DNA of 52,025 nucleotides from an uncultured Nitratifractor sp. (GTDB lineage: Bacteria > Campylobacterota > Campylobacteria > Campylobacterales > Sulfurovaceae), in the NCBI GenBank assembly GCA_947311565.1, contig CAMZLH010000015.1, forward strand, positions 1 to 52,025, read 5' to 3'. The notes beneath the pieces are model-generated. The model was not told the DNA's origin. It was given only the letters and a program-made list of their open reading frames with translations, and did not search any database. Shown piece after piece: positions 17,857 through 26,658 of this stretch. Position 1 is the stretch's first letter. Every line of letters starts with the position of its first letter. The position numbers were made by a program, and so were the translations under genes.

Positions 17857-17879
17857 ATGTTTATTTAGTGAGGTAATAG
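17857..17879. repeat. 23-bp element, copy 1 (next to IS3 remnant)
   Basis: It begins ATGTTTATTTAG and ends GAGGTAATAG. A second copy at 21860-21882 differs at one base (T or C at its 13th position). It lies 25 bases beyond the 3' end of mrdA and 10 bases after the transposase fragment. In the frame reading CLFSEVI the single difference is a silent Ser codon change. Confidence 0.7.
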
Positions 17880-17904
17880 AGATTTTTTAAGAAGATAATT
17901 TATA

Positions 17905-19728
17905 TTAATAGTCACCTTTTAAAAGAAATGCTTTAGATTGCTCTCCAAAATAGTTATGTTGAAACATCCATCTGTATATTTTTGCAGCAATTGGTCCTGC
18001 TGCGCTACCACCATGACCTCCATGTTCAACTATAATAGATACTACATATTTAGGATTTTTAAATGGTGCATAAGTAGTAAGCCATGCATGTGATCTTTTA
18101 AAATACTTCATCTCACTCTCTTTAGCTCTTTTCTTAACATCTTGTCCAATAGATATTACTTGAGCAGTACCAGTTTTACCAGCAACTAATATTGGTAGAT
18201 TATGTAGTGCTTTGTATGCAGTTCCTCTTTTATGATTACATACATCATACATACCATTTCTTATACTATTAAATATATTATTATCAAAATTTAGTTTTTT
18301 CGATTTTTCCTCATATGGCTTTCCATTAATAATAGTAGCAAAGTGTGGAGTTACAAGGTTACCTGTAGCTAGAAAAGCAGTATATCTAGCCATCTGCATT
18401 AGTGTTACACTGTCATACCCTTGACCAATTGCTGAAATTACTGTCTCACCAATGTACCAACCTTGATGATATCTTTTTCTTTTCCATTCTTTATCTGGTA
18501 TAATACCTCTATACTCTTTTGGTAGATCAACACCGCTTTTTACTCCTAAACCCATTGAATGTAAGTTTGCTGCTAATTTATTAATACCTAATTTTAATGC
18601 TTTATTGTAGTAAAATACATCACAGCTCTCTCTAATAGATTTTCTTAAATCTACATCACCATGTCCCCAGTGTGACCAGCATCTAAATTTATGTTTACTC
18701 TTTCCTACATTAATATATCCACGGCAGTGCTCATGTTTTAATATTGCATTACCAAGCTCTTTAGATGTTGCTAATGCAACACCCATTTTAATTGTAGAAC
18801 CAGGAGGATATAGTGCATGTACAAGTTTATTAGTAAATGGATGCTCAAGGTTTGATTGTATTTTTTTCCAATTTTTTACACTTATACCATCTACAAATAG
18901 ATTTGGGTTATAACTTGGTGTACTAACTGCAGCTAAAATACCTCCAGAAGTCTTCATAACTATAATTACTGCTGTTTTATTATCATCTTCTACAGTATCA
19001 TATATAAACTTTTGTAGATTACTATCTAGGCTAAGTTTTATATCTTGATTACTTTTAGGGTTTTCTCTTTCTAGCTCTTTAAGCTCTTTGTTTACAACAT
19101 TAACTTTTACTACTCTATGTCCTAATTCTCCTTGAAGTATACTATTATAGTATCTCTCCAGACCAGCTTTACCTACACTGCCTACCTCTTTTACTACACT
19201 ATCTTTTGAGGCATCTTTTTTATTTGCTTTACCAATATAACCAATTATATGTGCTAAATATTTACCATAAGGGTAATCTCTTTTTGTTGATGATTCTATT
19301 TGAATATTTTCATTCATTGATAAAATAGGGTATATCTTTATCATATCATCGTAAGGTATAAAATCCATAACTTTAATATATTTATGATTATAGGGTGAAC
19401 TTTTCTTTTTATATACTTTTCTTAAAAGATCTTTGTCTAAATCGCTAAAAGACTCTTTTAGTAGATCTAAAGTATCGTTAAACTCTTTACTATCTCGTCT
19501 TATATGTGGTCTAATTGAGAGTGAGAAACCCATTTTATTACTAGCTAAATAGTTTCCATCTTTATCTAAAATCTCTCCTCTAATTGGCTTAAGACTACTT
19601 TTTTGTTCTGTATTTTCTTTAGCTAGTCTTTCATAAAAAAAGTTAGATTTAATACTAATTTCATATAATCTATCTATCAATAAGATCCAGATAGCAACCA
19701 TTATTAATAATATAAACTTATATTTCAT
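17905..19728 (-). CDS. mrdA: penicillin-binding protein 2 (MrdA), elongation-specific transpeptidase
   Basis: Class B PBP that cross-links peptidoglycan during rod elongation, anchored in the inner membrane and acting in the periplasm. One N-terminal helix (about 5-24) is followed by the PBP dimerisation domain (about 45-220) and the transpeptidase domain. Its motifs are STIK (nucleophile Ser, in LYPPGSTIKMG), SCD in RESCDVFYY, and KTGT in VAGKTGTAQV. 607 residues is full length. The start overlaps the preceding mreD-like gene by 4 bases. It is the last gene of the long minus-strand run. Confidence 0.94.
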   Translation of the reverse strand: MKYKFILLIMVAIWILLIDRLYEISIKSNFFYERLAKENTEQKSSLKPIRGEILDKDGNYLASNKMGFSLSIRPHIRRDSKEFNDTLDLLKESFSDLDKDLLRKVYKKKSSPYNHKYIKVMDFIPYDDMIKIYPILSMNENIQIESSTKRDYPYGKYLAHIIGYIGKANKKDASKDSVVKEVGSVGKAGLERYYNSILQGELGHRVVKVNVVNKELKELERENPKSNQDIKLSLDSNLQKFIYDTVEDDNKTAVIIVMKTSGGILAAVSTPSYNPNLFVDGISVKNWKKIQSNLEHPFTNKLVHALYPPGSTIKMGVALATSKELGNAILKHEHCRGYINVGKSKHKFRCWSHWGHGDVDLRKSIRESCDVFYYNKALKLGINKLAANLHSMGLGVKSGVDLPKEYRGIIPDKEWKRKRYHQGWYIGETVISAIGQGYDSVTLMQMARYTAFLATGNLVTPHFATIINGKPYEEKSKKLNFDNNIFNSIRNGMYDVCNHKRGTAYKALHNLPILVAGKTGTAQVISIGQDVKKRAKESEMKYFKRSHAWLTTYAPFKNPKYVVSIIVEHGGHGGSAAGPIAAKIYRWMFQHNYFGEQSKAFLLKGDY

Positions 19729-20171
19729 ATTATAACCGATAGAATAATATCATATATTAACGAGTAAACTATTAAAGAGTTATAGTTAATACTATCTTGA
19801 GAGTTTATAAAATCATATCCAGCTAAAAGAATAAAATATATTAAATTTATAAATATAATTGTAGCAATATATACACATTTTTTGCATAATTTTAAGAAAT
19901 GAAGTCTATTTTTAATTAAAATATAGAAAATTACAACCGAAATTGGAGCAAGTAAGAGTGGTAGTGACAAATTTAACTCTAAATTGAACATATATATTAA
20001 TGAAAATAGGCTATATACATATTTATCATCATCTATGCCAATTACTAACATTAGTCCAGAAAATCCAATAAATAGAGGTAGAGTTACATATATTGATATC
20101 ATCATTGGATATATAAGTATAACACTAATCCAAAATAGTATTACAGTAAAATTTAGAACTCTCTCTGACAT
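19725..20171 (-). CDS. mreD: small polytopic membrane protein, MreD-like
   Basis: 148 residues with about five hydrophobic helices and little else. It precedes mrdA with a 4-base overlap, the position in which the rod-shape protein MreD usually sits. Sequence alone does not prove the family because MreD proteins are poorly conserved; the assignment rests on size, topology and context. The start ATG at 20171 lies 5 bases after the stop of the acetyltransferase gene. Confidence 0.6.
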   Translation of the reverse strand: MSERVLNFTVILFWISVILIYPMMISIYVTLPLFIGFSGLMLVIGIDDDKYVYSLFSLIYMFNLELNLSLPLLLAPISVVIFYILIKNRLHFLKLCKKCVYIATIIFINLIYFILLAGYDFINSQDSINYNSLIVYSLIYDIILSVII

Positions 20172-20176
20172 TATAA

Positions 20177-20635
20177 TTAAACCTTATAGATTAGTGATAT
20201 CTCATTACATACAGAAAAATGAATACATTTAATACAATCTTGCCATATTTTATGCTCTGGAATTTGATTTTTTTCTATCTCTATAAAATTTGATTTTTTA
20301 AAAAAATCTGAAATATAAGTTAAGACTAAAATCTCTTTTAGACCCAACTTCTTTGCCTCTTTTTTACAATACTCTACAATATCTTTTCCTGCACCTAAGC
20401 CTCTAGCTCTATCGCTAACTATTAAGCTTCGTATTTCACTAATTTTAGTAGAGTGTATGTGAAGTGCCGCATAGCCTATTAACTCTTCATCTTTATATGC
20501 TAGAATGTAGCTTCGTATATTTGTTGCAATTTCATCGTTATCTCTTTTTAAAATAACACCATCTGTAACCTCTTGTGCTACTAATTTTTGCATTGCAGGA
20601 ATATCATATAGTGTACCATTTCTTAGTTTAATCAA
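20177..20635 (-). CDS. argA: GNAT N-acetyltransferase, short N-acetylglutamate synthase type
   Basis: A single GNAT domain of about 152 residues, with the acetyl-CoA loop RGLGAGKDIV and the substrate strand EIRSLIVS. The C-terminus carries IWQDCIKC followed five residues later by another Cys (C-x2-C-x5-C). That is a hallmark of short bacterial N-acetylglutamate synthases that start arginine synthesis without the kinase-like domain. The start is uncertain: ATG at 20653 gives 158 residues and a 26-base overlap with engB. TTG at 20635 gives the TTGATTAA overlap seen elsewhere in this window and is preferred. Other GNAT substrates remain possible. Confidence 0.7.
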   Translation of the reverse strand: MIKLRNGTLYDIPAMQKLVAQEVTDGVILKRDNDEIATNIRSYILAYKDEELIGYAALHIHSTKISEIRSLIVSDRARGLGAGKDIVEYCKKEAKKLGLKEILVLTYISDFFKKSNFIEIEKNQIPEHKIWQDCIKCIHFSVCNEISLIYKV

Positions 20636-21254
20636 ATTTGACCCCAAAAACATGATTTAATATCTCTTGATGTACTCTTATTTGACCACTCTTTTTTAAA
20701 TTAGATATTGTAATAGAGTCAGGATACTCTCGCTTTAATTTAGAACGCTCTTTTTGGTTTAATTTATCTATTTTTGTAAATACTGTTACAATCTTTTGGT
20801 CGCCTCTAACAATAGATTTTAAGAACTCTTCAACTCTATTGTCAATTTCAGTATTGGGGTGTCTAGCATCTCTTAGGTGAATAAAGACTCTTATTGCTAC
20901 TCTTTGCTCAATATACTCTCTTAAACTTTTTTGCCATACCTCTTTTATAGTTTTACTAACTTTTGCATATCCAAAACCAGGCAAATCAACAAAAAATAGT
21001 GGATATCTGTTATCTTTATAGAGATACTCAATATCGAAAAAATTAATAAGCTGAGTCTTTCCAGGAGTAGCAGAACTTTTAGCAAGAGATTTTCTATTTG
21101 TTAGCAAGTTAATAGTAGAGCTTTTTCCAACATTAGAGCGCCCCATAAAAACAACTTCACTTCTACTCTCATCTACACTATCATTTATGCTTTGTGCAGA
21201 TTTAATAAAGTCTGCTTTTACTACTCTAGGTAAATCTTTAGTTATACTATTCAC
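20628..21254 (-). CDS. engB: ribosome biogenesis GTPase YsxC/EngB
   Basis: An essential GTPase for large-subunit ribosome assembly. G motifs in order are GRSNVGKSS (G1, about residue 38), GKTQ with the switch Thr just before it (G2), DLPGFGYA (G3) and FTKIDKLN (G4). 208 residues is the usual size. Its GTG start shares a base with the lptA TAG stop, so expression is coupled to the LPS-transport gene. Confidence 0.93.
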   Translation of the reverse strand: MNSITKDLPRVVKADFIKSAQSINDSVDESRSEVVFMGRSNVGKSSTINLLTNRKSLAKSSATPGKTQLINFFDIEYLYKDNRYPLFFVDLPGFGYAKVSKTIKEVWQKSLREYIEQRVAIRVFIHLRDARHPNTEIDNRVEEFLKSIVRGDQKIVTVFTKIDKLNQKERSKLKREYPDSITISNLKKSGQIRVHQEILNHVFGVKFD

Positions 21255-21712
21255 TATTTACTACTCTTAACTTTAAATACAAATTTAACAGGTTTTTTAC
21301 TTTTACTATTTGCATAAGATGTACCTTTTTTATTGTCTAAAATAATCTCATCACCATAGACTTTACGACTATTTTTTCTATCATTAATTACAACATTACC
21401 AATTAATATATATTTATCTTGTTTTGGAAAATATGATAGTGTATCACATGAACCATTTATATCTTTTTTCTCATTCTTAATTTCAAAATAGACATTTTTT
21501 ATTGCTTTATATTTATCTGCTTCATTATCATTATCTAAAAATACGATTAGTTTATCACTATTAATTAAATTTTGACCTTTATGCGCAACTACATGACCAA
21601 TAAAATTTGCTTTATTCTCACCATCTTTATATAAAAAATCATCAGAGGTGATCTCTAAATTACTTGCCAATATAGGTAGTATTGCTATAGTTAATATTGA
21701 TACAAATTTCAT
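21254..21712 (-). CDS. lptA: LPS transport periplasmic protein LptA
   Basis: An OstA-fold bridge protein that carries lipopolysaccharide across the periplasm between LptC and LptD. A signal peptide (residues 1-16) is followed by repeated short strands, including LEITSDDFLYKDGENKANFIG, HVVAHKGQNLINSDKLIVF and GDEIILDNKKGT, as expected for OstA repeats. 152 residues matches the family. AAAAGGAG precedes the ATG. It is separated from lptC by a 183-base gap, and two TATAAT boxes on the minus strand in that gap suggest its own promoter. Confidence 0.82.
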   Translation of the reverse strand: MKFVSILTIAILPILASNLEITSDDFLYKDGENKANFIGHVVAHKGQNLINSDKLIVFLDNDNEADKYKAIKNVYFEIKNEKKDINGSCDTLSYFPKQDKYILIGNVVINDRKNSRKVYGDEIILDNKKGTSYANSKSKKPVKFVFKVKSSK

Positions 21713-21778
21713 ATTTTCTCCTTTTAGGTATTATATCTAAAAAAATATAGGGCATATCTAAAAACTATACTCTTTCAT

Positions 21779-21784
21779 ATTATA
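21779..21784 (-). promoter_or_regulatory. -10 box upstream of lptA
   Basis: TATAAT on the minus strand, 66 bases before the lptA ATG. A second TATAAT at 21730-21735 is also present but lies so close to the ribosome binding site that it would leave almost no leader. One of these probably drives lptA-engB-argA-mreD-mrdA separately from the genes upstream. Confidence 0.45.
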
Positions 21785-21859
21785 TTAGAGAAATTTTTTT
21801 TATGATGTATCAATTTATAATTAAATTAAAAGTAAATAGCAGAGTAAAAGTACTTTAAT

Positions 21860-21882
21860 ATGTTTATTTAGCGAGGTAATAG
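21860..21882. repeat. 23-bp element, copy 2 (in the lptC-lptA gap)
   Basis: 22 of 23 bases match the copy at 17857-17879. It lies 13 bases beyond the 3' end of lptC, in the same orientation relative to the upstream gene as copy 1 is to mrdA. No transposase sequence is recognisable around this copy. Confidence 0.7.
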
Positions 21883-21895
21883 CTTGATATAGGTT

Positions 21896-22423
21896 TTATT
21901 TATCAACACTTTTAACTTTAAAGGTAGCTCTTACTTTTTTTGCCTTTGTAACCTTTTTAGCAGCATCATACTCCATATTTCTACCATTAATCATATCGTA
22001 CTCATTAAATATTGTAAATTTATCAGGAGTAGTTAAAACTCTACTTTTTATGTTGTAAAATGCTCTTTGAGAGTTATATTTTTTTCCATCAAATTTTATT
22101 AATTCAACACTATTAATAAACTCAATTATACTATTTTTTCTAACTATAGCTCTCTTTGAAGTTAATTGTTTAATATCTAAATTTACTACTTTTGGAGTTT
22201 TAAGGTACCAAATATCTGCTACCTCTTCGCCATATTTAGATGTTAATTTAAAATTTATTGTTGTAGTATTAAAATCGTATTGAGTAAAGTTAATAAGTTC
22301 TGTACTCTTTTTTGACTCTATTACTTTGTCTATATTTTCAACATTATCTATTTTAAATAGTAGGGGTAGTGCACCCAACGAGGTAATTGCTACAATTAAA
22401 TATAATTCTAATCTACTTGCCAT
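21896..22423 (-). CDS. lptC: LPS export protein LptC
   Basis: A bitopic inner-membrane protein linking the LptBFG ATPase complex to LptA. It has one N-terminal helix (about residues 6-23) and an OstA-like periplasmic domain with strands such as DIWYLKTPKVVNLDIKQL and GRNMEYDAAKKVTKAKKV. 175 residues is typical. It overlaps kdsC by 16 bases. Identification rests on this layout together with kdsC before and lptA after it, because primary sequence is weakly conserved in the family. Confidence 0.8.
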   Translation of the reverse strand: MASRLELYLIVAITSLGALPLLFKIDNVENIDKVIESKKSTELINFTQYDFNTTTINFKLTSKYGEEVADIWYLKTPKVVNLDIKQLTSKRAIVRKNSIIEFINSVELIKFDGKKYNSQRAFYNIKSRVLTTPDKFTIFNEYDMINGRNMEYDAAKKVTKAKKVRATFKVKSVDK

Positions 22424-22911
22424 AAGCTTAGCAACTCCTCAACTCTATCCTCTTTCTTTAGTATATACTCTATCATCTCTCTAACTGCACCACTTCCACC
22501 ACTACATTGCAAAACAGTATCTACTCTATTTTTTACAAACTGACTAGCATTATTTGGCGCAAAAGATATTTTTGAAAGCTCTATCATAGGTAGATCGTTA
22601 AGGTCATCACCAATAGAAGCTACACTATCCCAACTTAAATTGCAAGAGTTTAAGATCTCTTCAACTTGTGTTCTCTTATTTTTAATGCCTTGATAGCAGA
22701 ATTCTACTCCAAGTTCTTTAGCTCTTTTATCAACTATTTTAGACTCTCTGCCTGTAATAATAGCAACTTTGCCACCAAGTCTAATCCAGCTAGCTATGGC
22801 TAAACCATCTTTTACACAAAAGCTCTTAAACTCTTCTCCACTGCTGCTATATGTAATTTTTCCATCAGTCATTGTTCCATCTACATCTAGTAGTAAAAGC
22901 TTAATACTCAT
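22408..22911 (-). CDS. kdsC: 3-deoxy-D-manno-octulosonate 8-phosphate phosphatase KdsC
   Basis: A HAD-family tetrameric phosphatase that makes free KDO for the LPS inner core. The nucleophile motif is LLDVDGTMTDG near residue 6, motif II is IITGRES, and motif III/IV is SIGDDLNDLPM. 167 residues without a cap domain is the KdsC type. It overlaps hisB by 4 bases (ATGA) and lptC by 16, which fits coupled LPS synthesis and export. Confidence 0.92.
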   Translation of the reverse strand: MSIKLLLLDVDGTMTDGKITYSSSGEEFKSFCVKDGLAIASWIRLGGKVAIITGRESKIVDKRAKELGVEFCYQGIKNKRTQVEEILNSCNLSWDSVASIGDDLNDLPMIELSKISFAPNNASQFVKNRVDTVLQCSGGSGAVREMIEYILKKEDRVEELLSLWQVD

Positions 22912-23483
22912 AGTATACCTTTAGTGCTAGGTACTTCTACTCTATCGTTTTTAGATATAGCTCTTCTTAGAGCAACAGCAAATGCCTTAAATGTAGCTTC
23001 AGCAATATGGTGGCTGTTAGTACCTCTGTTAAAGACTAAGTGTAGGTTTAGAGGCATATTAAAGCTTAAAGATTTAAAAAACTCCTCTACAAGTTCTGTG
23101 TCAAAATCTCCTATTTTATCTCTTTTAAATGGAATATCAAAGTGTAAATAGGCTCTATTTGAGAGATCTATATCGCAACTAACACTTGTTTCATCCATAA
23201 TTACAGTAGCATTTCCATATCTTTCAATACCTTTAGCTGGGTATATTAGTTCACCTAAAAGCTCTCCTAAGACGATAGCTACATCTTCTACTGTATGGTG
23301 ATCATCTATGTGTAGATCACCTTTGGCACTAACTGTTAAATCTATTAAAGAGTGTCGAGCTAGAGCATCTAGCATATGGTCAAAAAAACCTATTCCAGTA
23401 TCTATATTTGCAACACCTCTTCCATAAATGTTGCAAGATATTGTGATATCAGTCTCTTTTGTTACTCTACTTTTCTCTCTCAT
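22908..23483 (-). CDS. hisB: imidazoleglycerol-phosphate dehydratase HisB
   Basis: The sixth step of histidine biosynthesis. The protein is monofunctional (191 residues), without the phosphatase domain of enteric HisB. Metal-binding motifs are FFDHMLDAL, DDHHTVED and NSHHIAEATFKA. It sits between rlpA and kdsC, a mixed amino-acid/envelope run. Confidence 0.96.
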   Translation of the reverse strand: MREKSRVTKETDITISCNIYGRGVANIDTGIGFFDHMLDALARHSLIDLTVSAKGDLHIDDHHTVEDVAIVLGELLGELIYPAKGIERYGNATVIMDETSVSCDIDLSNRAYLHFDIPFKRDKIGDFDTELVEEFFKSLSFNMPLNLHLVFNRGTNSHHIAEATFKAFAVALRRAISKNDRVEVPSTKGIL

Positions 23484-23491
23484 TACTACTC

Positions 23492-24322
23492 CTAATCTCT
23501 AATTATAAATCCACCAGCTATAGAGTTATCGCTAATAAAGTCAAGCGCTTCCTCTTTTGAACCAAATCCCATTACATGAACTCTATGTAGTATTGTACCA
23601 TCTTTGCCTTTACCAACTTTTACATTAACACTTTTTCCAAGGGCAAGATATTTAGACTTAATTTTAGATGCATTATCAGCATTAGCAAAAGCCCCAACTT
23701 GAACACCAAAGTTTGTAAGCTTAACTTTAGGAGCTATTTTCCCAGCAACTGGTCTATATACTTTACCTGCAAAGCCAACAACTTTTAATTTAACATTACA
23801 GATACCTTTTTTATCAATTCCTATCTTTTTACCTACAGAGTAAGAGCAATCAACTATACGACCTGCAACAAATGGACCTCTATCATTTATTCTAGCAACT
23901 ATGCTCTTACCATTATCTAAGTTTGTAACCTTTACCATCGTATCCATCGGCCAAGTTTTATGTGCAAGAGTCATATCATACATATTATAATTTTCTCCAT
24001 TGCTTGTTTCATGTCCATGAAAATTTGGTCCATACCAGCTAGCAACACCACTCATTGTATCACCCACTCCTACAAATGTAGGACGATAAACTCTACCTCT
24101 TACTACATAAGTTTTCATTGTCGCTTTATGTCTTGCTTTGCTAGTAAAACCACCATCTGGTTTTCTTATTAATCTAGAGCCACTTCTTACAGTTGTATCT
24201 ACATAGCTACTCTCATCACCCTCTATATAGTAAATTGTCTTCTTTTGAAAAGGGTTTAAATTGCTAACACTGCAGCCTGCTATAACTAAAGTAATAGCAA
24301 TAAAAAATATTGACTTGTACAT
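23492..24322 (-). CDS. rlpA: RlpA-like lipoprotein with double-psi beta-barrel and SPOR domain
   Basis: A septal-ring lytic transglycosylase-type protein that acts on denuded glycan strands. The signal peptide ends in a lipobox (VIAGC), so it is probably anchored as a lipoprotein. The central barrel (about 90-185) has ASWYGPNFHG, the AHKTWPMDTMVKVTN segment and INDRGPFVAGRIVDCS with the catalytic-type Asp. The C-terminal SPOR domain (about 205-276) starts at GVQVGAFAN. 276 residues is normal. It lies 8 bases before hisB. Confidence 0.88.
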   Translation of the reverse strand: MYKSIFFIAITLVIAGCSVSNLNPFQKKTIYYIEGDESSYVDTTVRSGSRLIRKPDGGFTSKARHKATMKTYVVRGRVYRPTFVGVGDTMSGVASWYGPNFHGHETSNGENYNMYDMTLAHKTWPMDTMVKVTNLDNGKSIVARINDRGPFVAGRIVDCSYSVGKKIGIDKKGICNVKLKVVGFAGKVYRPVAGKIAPKVKLTNFGVQVGAFANADNASKIKSKYLALGKSVNVKVGKGKDGTILHRVHVMGFGSKEEALDFISDNSIAGGFIIRD

Positions 24323-24353
24323 ATCTCTTCCTTGATATTAAATAATTTAAATA

Positions 24354-25130
24354 TTAGCCTACAATCGCTTTAAATAGCCTTTTAGAGTTATCAAAAAATG
24401 TAGTTTCTAATACTTTTTTATCAATATTTAATAGCTCTTCGCACTTATTTAAAACTAACTTAGTATAAGATGGTTCGTTTCTTTTACCTCTATATGGATG
24501 AGGGGTTAAGTATGGTGCATCTGTCTCTAATAGAATTCTTTCTATAGGTATTTTTGGTAAAACATTAACTAATTTTTTAGCATTTTTAAATGTTAGAACC
24601 CCTCCTATACCAAAGTAAAAATCGTAATTAGCTAACTCTAAAAGCTCCTCATTTGCATTGAAACAGTGTAGTACACCACCACTTTTACTATACTCTTTTA
24701 ATATATTTTTACTATCTATGCTGGCTTCTCTTATATGAACAATTAGTGGTTTATTATACTTATTAGCAATCTCTATTTGGTCTATAAATATATCTTTTTG
24801 TATCTTTTTCTCTTTAGCTATCTCATCTAGACTTTCTGGTAACCTAAAGTAGTCTAAACCACACTCTCCTACTGCAACACACTTTGGGTGTTCTATATAC
24901 TCTAAAAGCATATCTCTACTATACTCTTTAGCATCATAAGGGTGAACACCAACAGCAAAGTATATATCATCATACTGACTACTTAGTTCAACTGCTCTTT
25001 GTAATGTTTTAGGATCAGCACCTGGTATTATATATCTATTAACATCAGCCTCTTTTGCTCTATTTATTACATCTTCTAAATCATCTTTATATCTGTTGTC
25101 ATCTAAGTGGCAGTGGGTATCTATTATCAT
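24354..25130 (-). CDS. tatD: TatD-family metal-dependent deoxyribonuclease
   Basis: A TIM-barrel amidohydrolase-type nuclease. The metal motif DTHCHLDD is at the N-terminus. Further ligands lie in GECGLDYFR (Glu), PLIVHIREAS (His), GGVLHCFNAN (His) and LLETDAPYLTPHPYRG (Asp), the last being the family signature. 258 residues is standard. It overlaps recN by 4 bases. Confidence 0.93.
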   Translation of the reverse strand: MIIDTHCHLDDNRYKDDLEDVINRAKEADVNRYIIPGADPKTLQRAVELSSQYDDIYFAVGVHPYDAKEYSRDMLLEYIEHPKCVAVGECGLDYFRLPESLDEIAKEKKIQKDIFIDQIEIANKYNKPLIVHIREASIDSKNILKEYSKSGGVLHCFNANEELLELANYDFYFGIGGVLTFKNAKKLVNVLPKIPIERILLETDAPYLTPHPYRGKRNEPSYTKLVLNKCEELLNIDKKVLETTFFDNSKRLFKAIVG

Positions 25131-26656
25131 TTAACCTCTTTATAAAGTTTTTTTGCAAAATTAATAGCCTCTTGTGTGTATCTCTCTCCACCAACTATTC
25201 TTGCTACCTCTTTTACTCTATCTTCACCCTCTAGAGCTTTTACATAGCTTCCATTACTATCTTTAGTAATTAATATATGTTCATTAGCCTTAGAGCTTAA
25301 GTGTGGCTGGTGAGAAATTGCAAATATCTGAAAACTATTAGATAATCTACTTATCATGTTTGCGATAGCTATTGACTCATCACCGCTAACATTTGCATCT
25401 ATCTCATCTAATATAATTATACCTTCAGTACTCTTGTTAGCCGCAACTGTAAGTAGAGCTAATCTAACTCTGTTAAACTCTCCACCACTTAGTTGTTCTA
25501 CTTTTGTGCCATTCATATCTATAGATAGCTCATCTGCACCTAAATTATATATCTCTATATTTTTAAAGTGAAATTTAATTGCAGGCAGCTTTAACTCTTT
25601 TAGATAAGAGAGTAGACCACTCTCGATTTTTTCTGCATATTTAGATCTTATTTTTGTTATTCTCTTAGCCTCTACTTTTAGATTGCTATTTAGTTTATTT
25701 ACTTCGCTCTCTAGCTCATCTAAGTTTCCTTCTAGAGATTTATAGTTAGCTAACTCTTCTGCTTTTTTAGATAAATACTCCAAAGCCTCCTCTTCTGAAC
25801 CATACCTATTTACAATAGTAGAGATATCTTCTAATCTATTTAAAACTTCTTCAATATCAATATCCGATAACTCTTCGCTAAGTGCATCAATATCTTCTAA
25901 ATCACCTCTAAGTTGATTCATAGTATCACTAAAATAGCTACTATCTTTCTCAAGCATATTAAATAGCTCATATATACTATCTTCGTATCCAAATATATCT
26001 TGAGCTTTAGATGTTACCTCTGATATTTTATCTAGTTTAGAGAGCTGTTTTTTTATAATAAGTAACTCATCATATTCGCCGATTTTTATATTTAGTTTAG
26101 AGAGCTTATCGATTTCAAACTTTAAAAACTCTACTCGTTCTATAGACTCTTTAGTTCTATTTTTTGCAAAATTTAATTGCTCTAATTTATCTTTGTATAT
26201 CTTGTAGTTCTTTAAATATTTATCTAAAGTAGTGCTAAATTTACTATCTTTATCTCTAGCATAACTATCTATTAGTTGTATTAAACTTTCACTTTCAAAA
26301 CCACTTTTGTCTCTAACACTTATATAAGATATATAATCTTTAAAGAGTGCTTTTAAAGCCTTTTTAGATGCATTCTGACCATCGATAAAGACTCTTACTC
26401 TATCTTTTTTAATAGATTTAATTGTAATCTCATCTTCTAAATCAAACTCTAAACTACTTAAATCTTTTGGTTGTTTAATAGTTATTTCGCAAAGTTTCGC
26501 CTCTTGGTTAGATATTCCAAAGCTAGATAGTAATGAGCCAATAAATACTGATTTTCCAGCTCCACTTGGACCAGTAATTACAACTAAACCACTATTAAAC
26601 TCTAAATTAATCTCTTTAAAGCCTAAAAGCTCTTTAATAAATACTCTATTAATCAT
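25127..26656 (-). CDS. recN: DNA repair protein RecN
   Basis: An SMC-like ATPase for double-strand break repair. Walker A is GPSGAGKSVFIG near residue 30, two long coiled-coil arms fill residues 150-345, and the C-terminal head has signature LSGGEFNRVRLAL, Walker B GIIILDEIDANVSG and FAISHQPHL. 509 residues is a little shorter than the roughly 550 of other phyla, mostly in the coiled coil. It follows nadK by 2 bases; nadK-recN adjacency is common in bacteria. Confidence 0.93.
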   Translation of the reverse strand: MINRVFIKELLGFKEINLEFNSGLVVITGPSGAGKSVFIGSLLSSFGISNQEAKLCEITIKQPKDLSSLEFDLEDEITIKSIKKDRVRVFIDGQNASKKALKALFKDYISYISVRDKSGFESESLIQLIDSYARDKDSKFSTTLDKYLKNYKIYKDKLEQLNFAKNRTKESIERVEFLKFEIDKLSKLNIKIGEYDELLIIKKQLSKLDKISEVTSKAQDIFGYEDSIYELFNMLEKDSSYFSDTMNQLRGDLEDIDALSEELSDIDIEEVLNRLEDISTIVNRYGSEEEALEYLSKKAEELANYKSLEGNLDELESEVNKLNSNLKVEAKRITKIRSKYAEKIESGLLSYLKELKLPAIKFHFKNIEIYNLGADELSIDMNGTKVEQLSGGEFNRVRLALLTVAANKSTEGIIILDEIDANVSGDESIAIANMISRLSNSFQIFAISHQPHLSSKANEHILITKDSNGSYVKALEGEDRVKEVARIVGGERYTQEAINFAKKLYKEVK

Positions 26657-26658
26657 AA

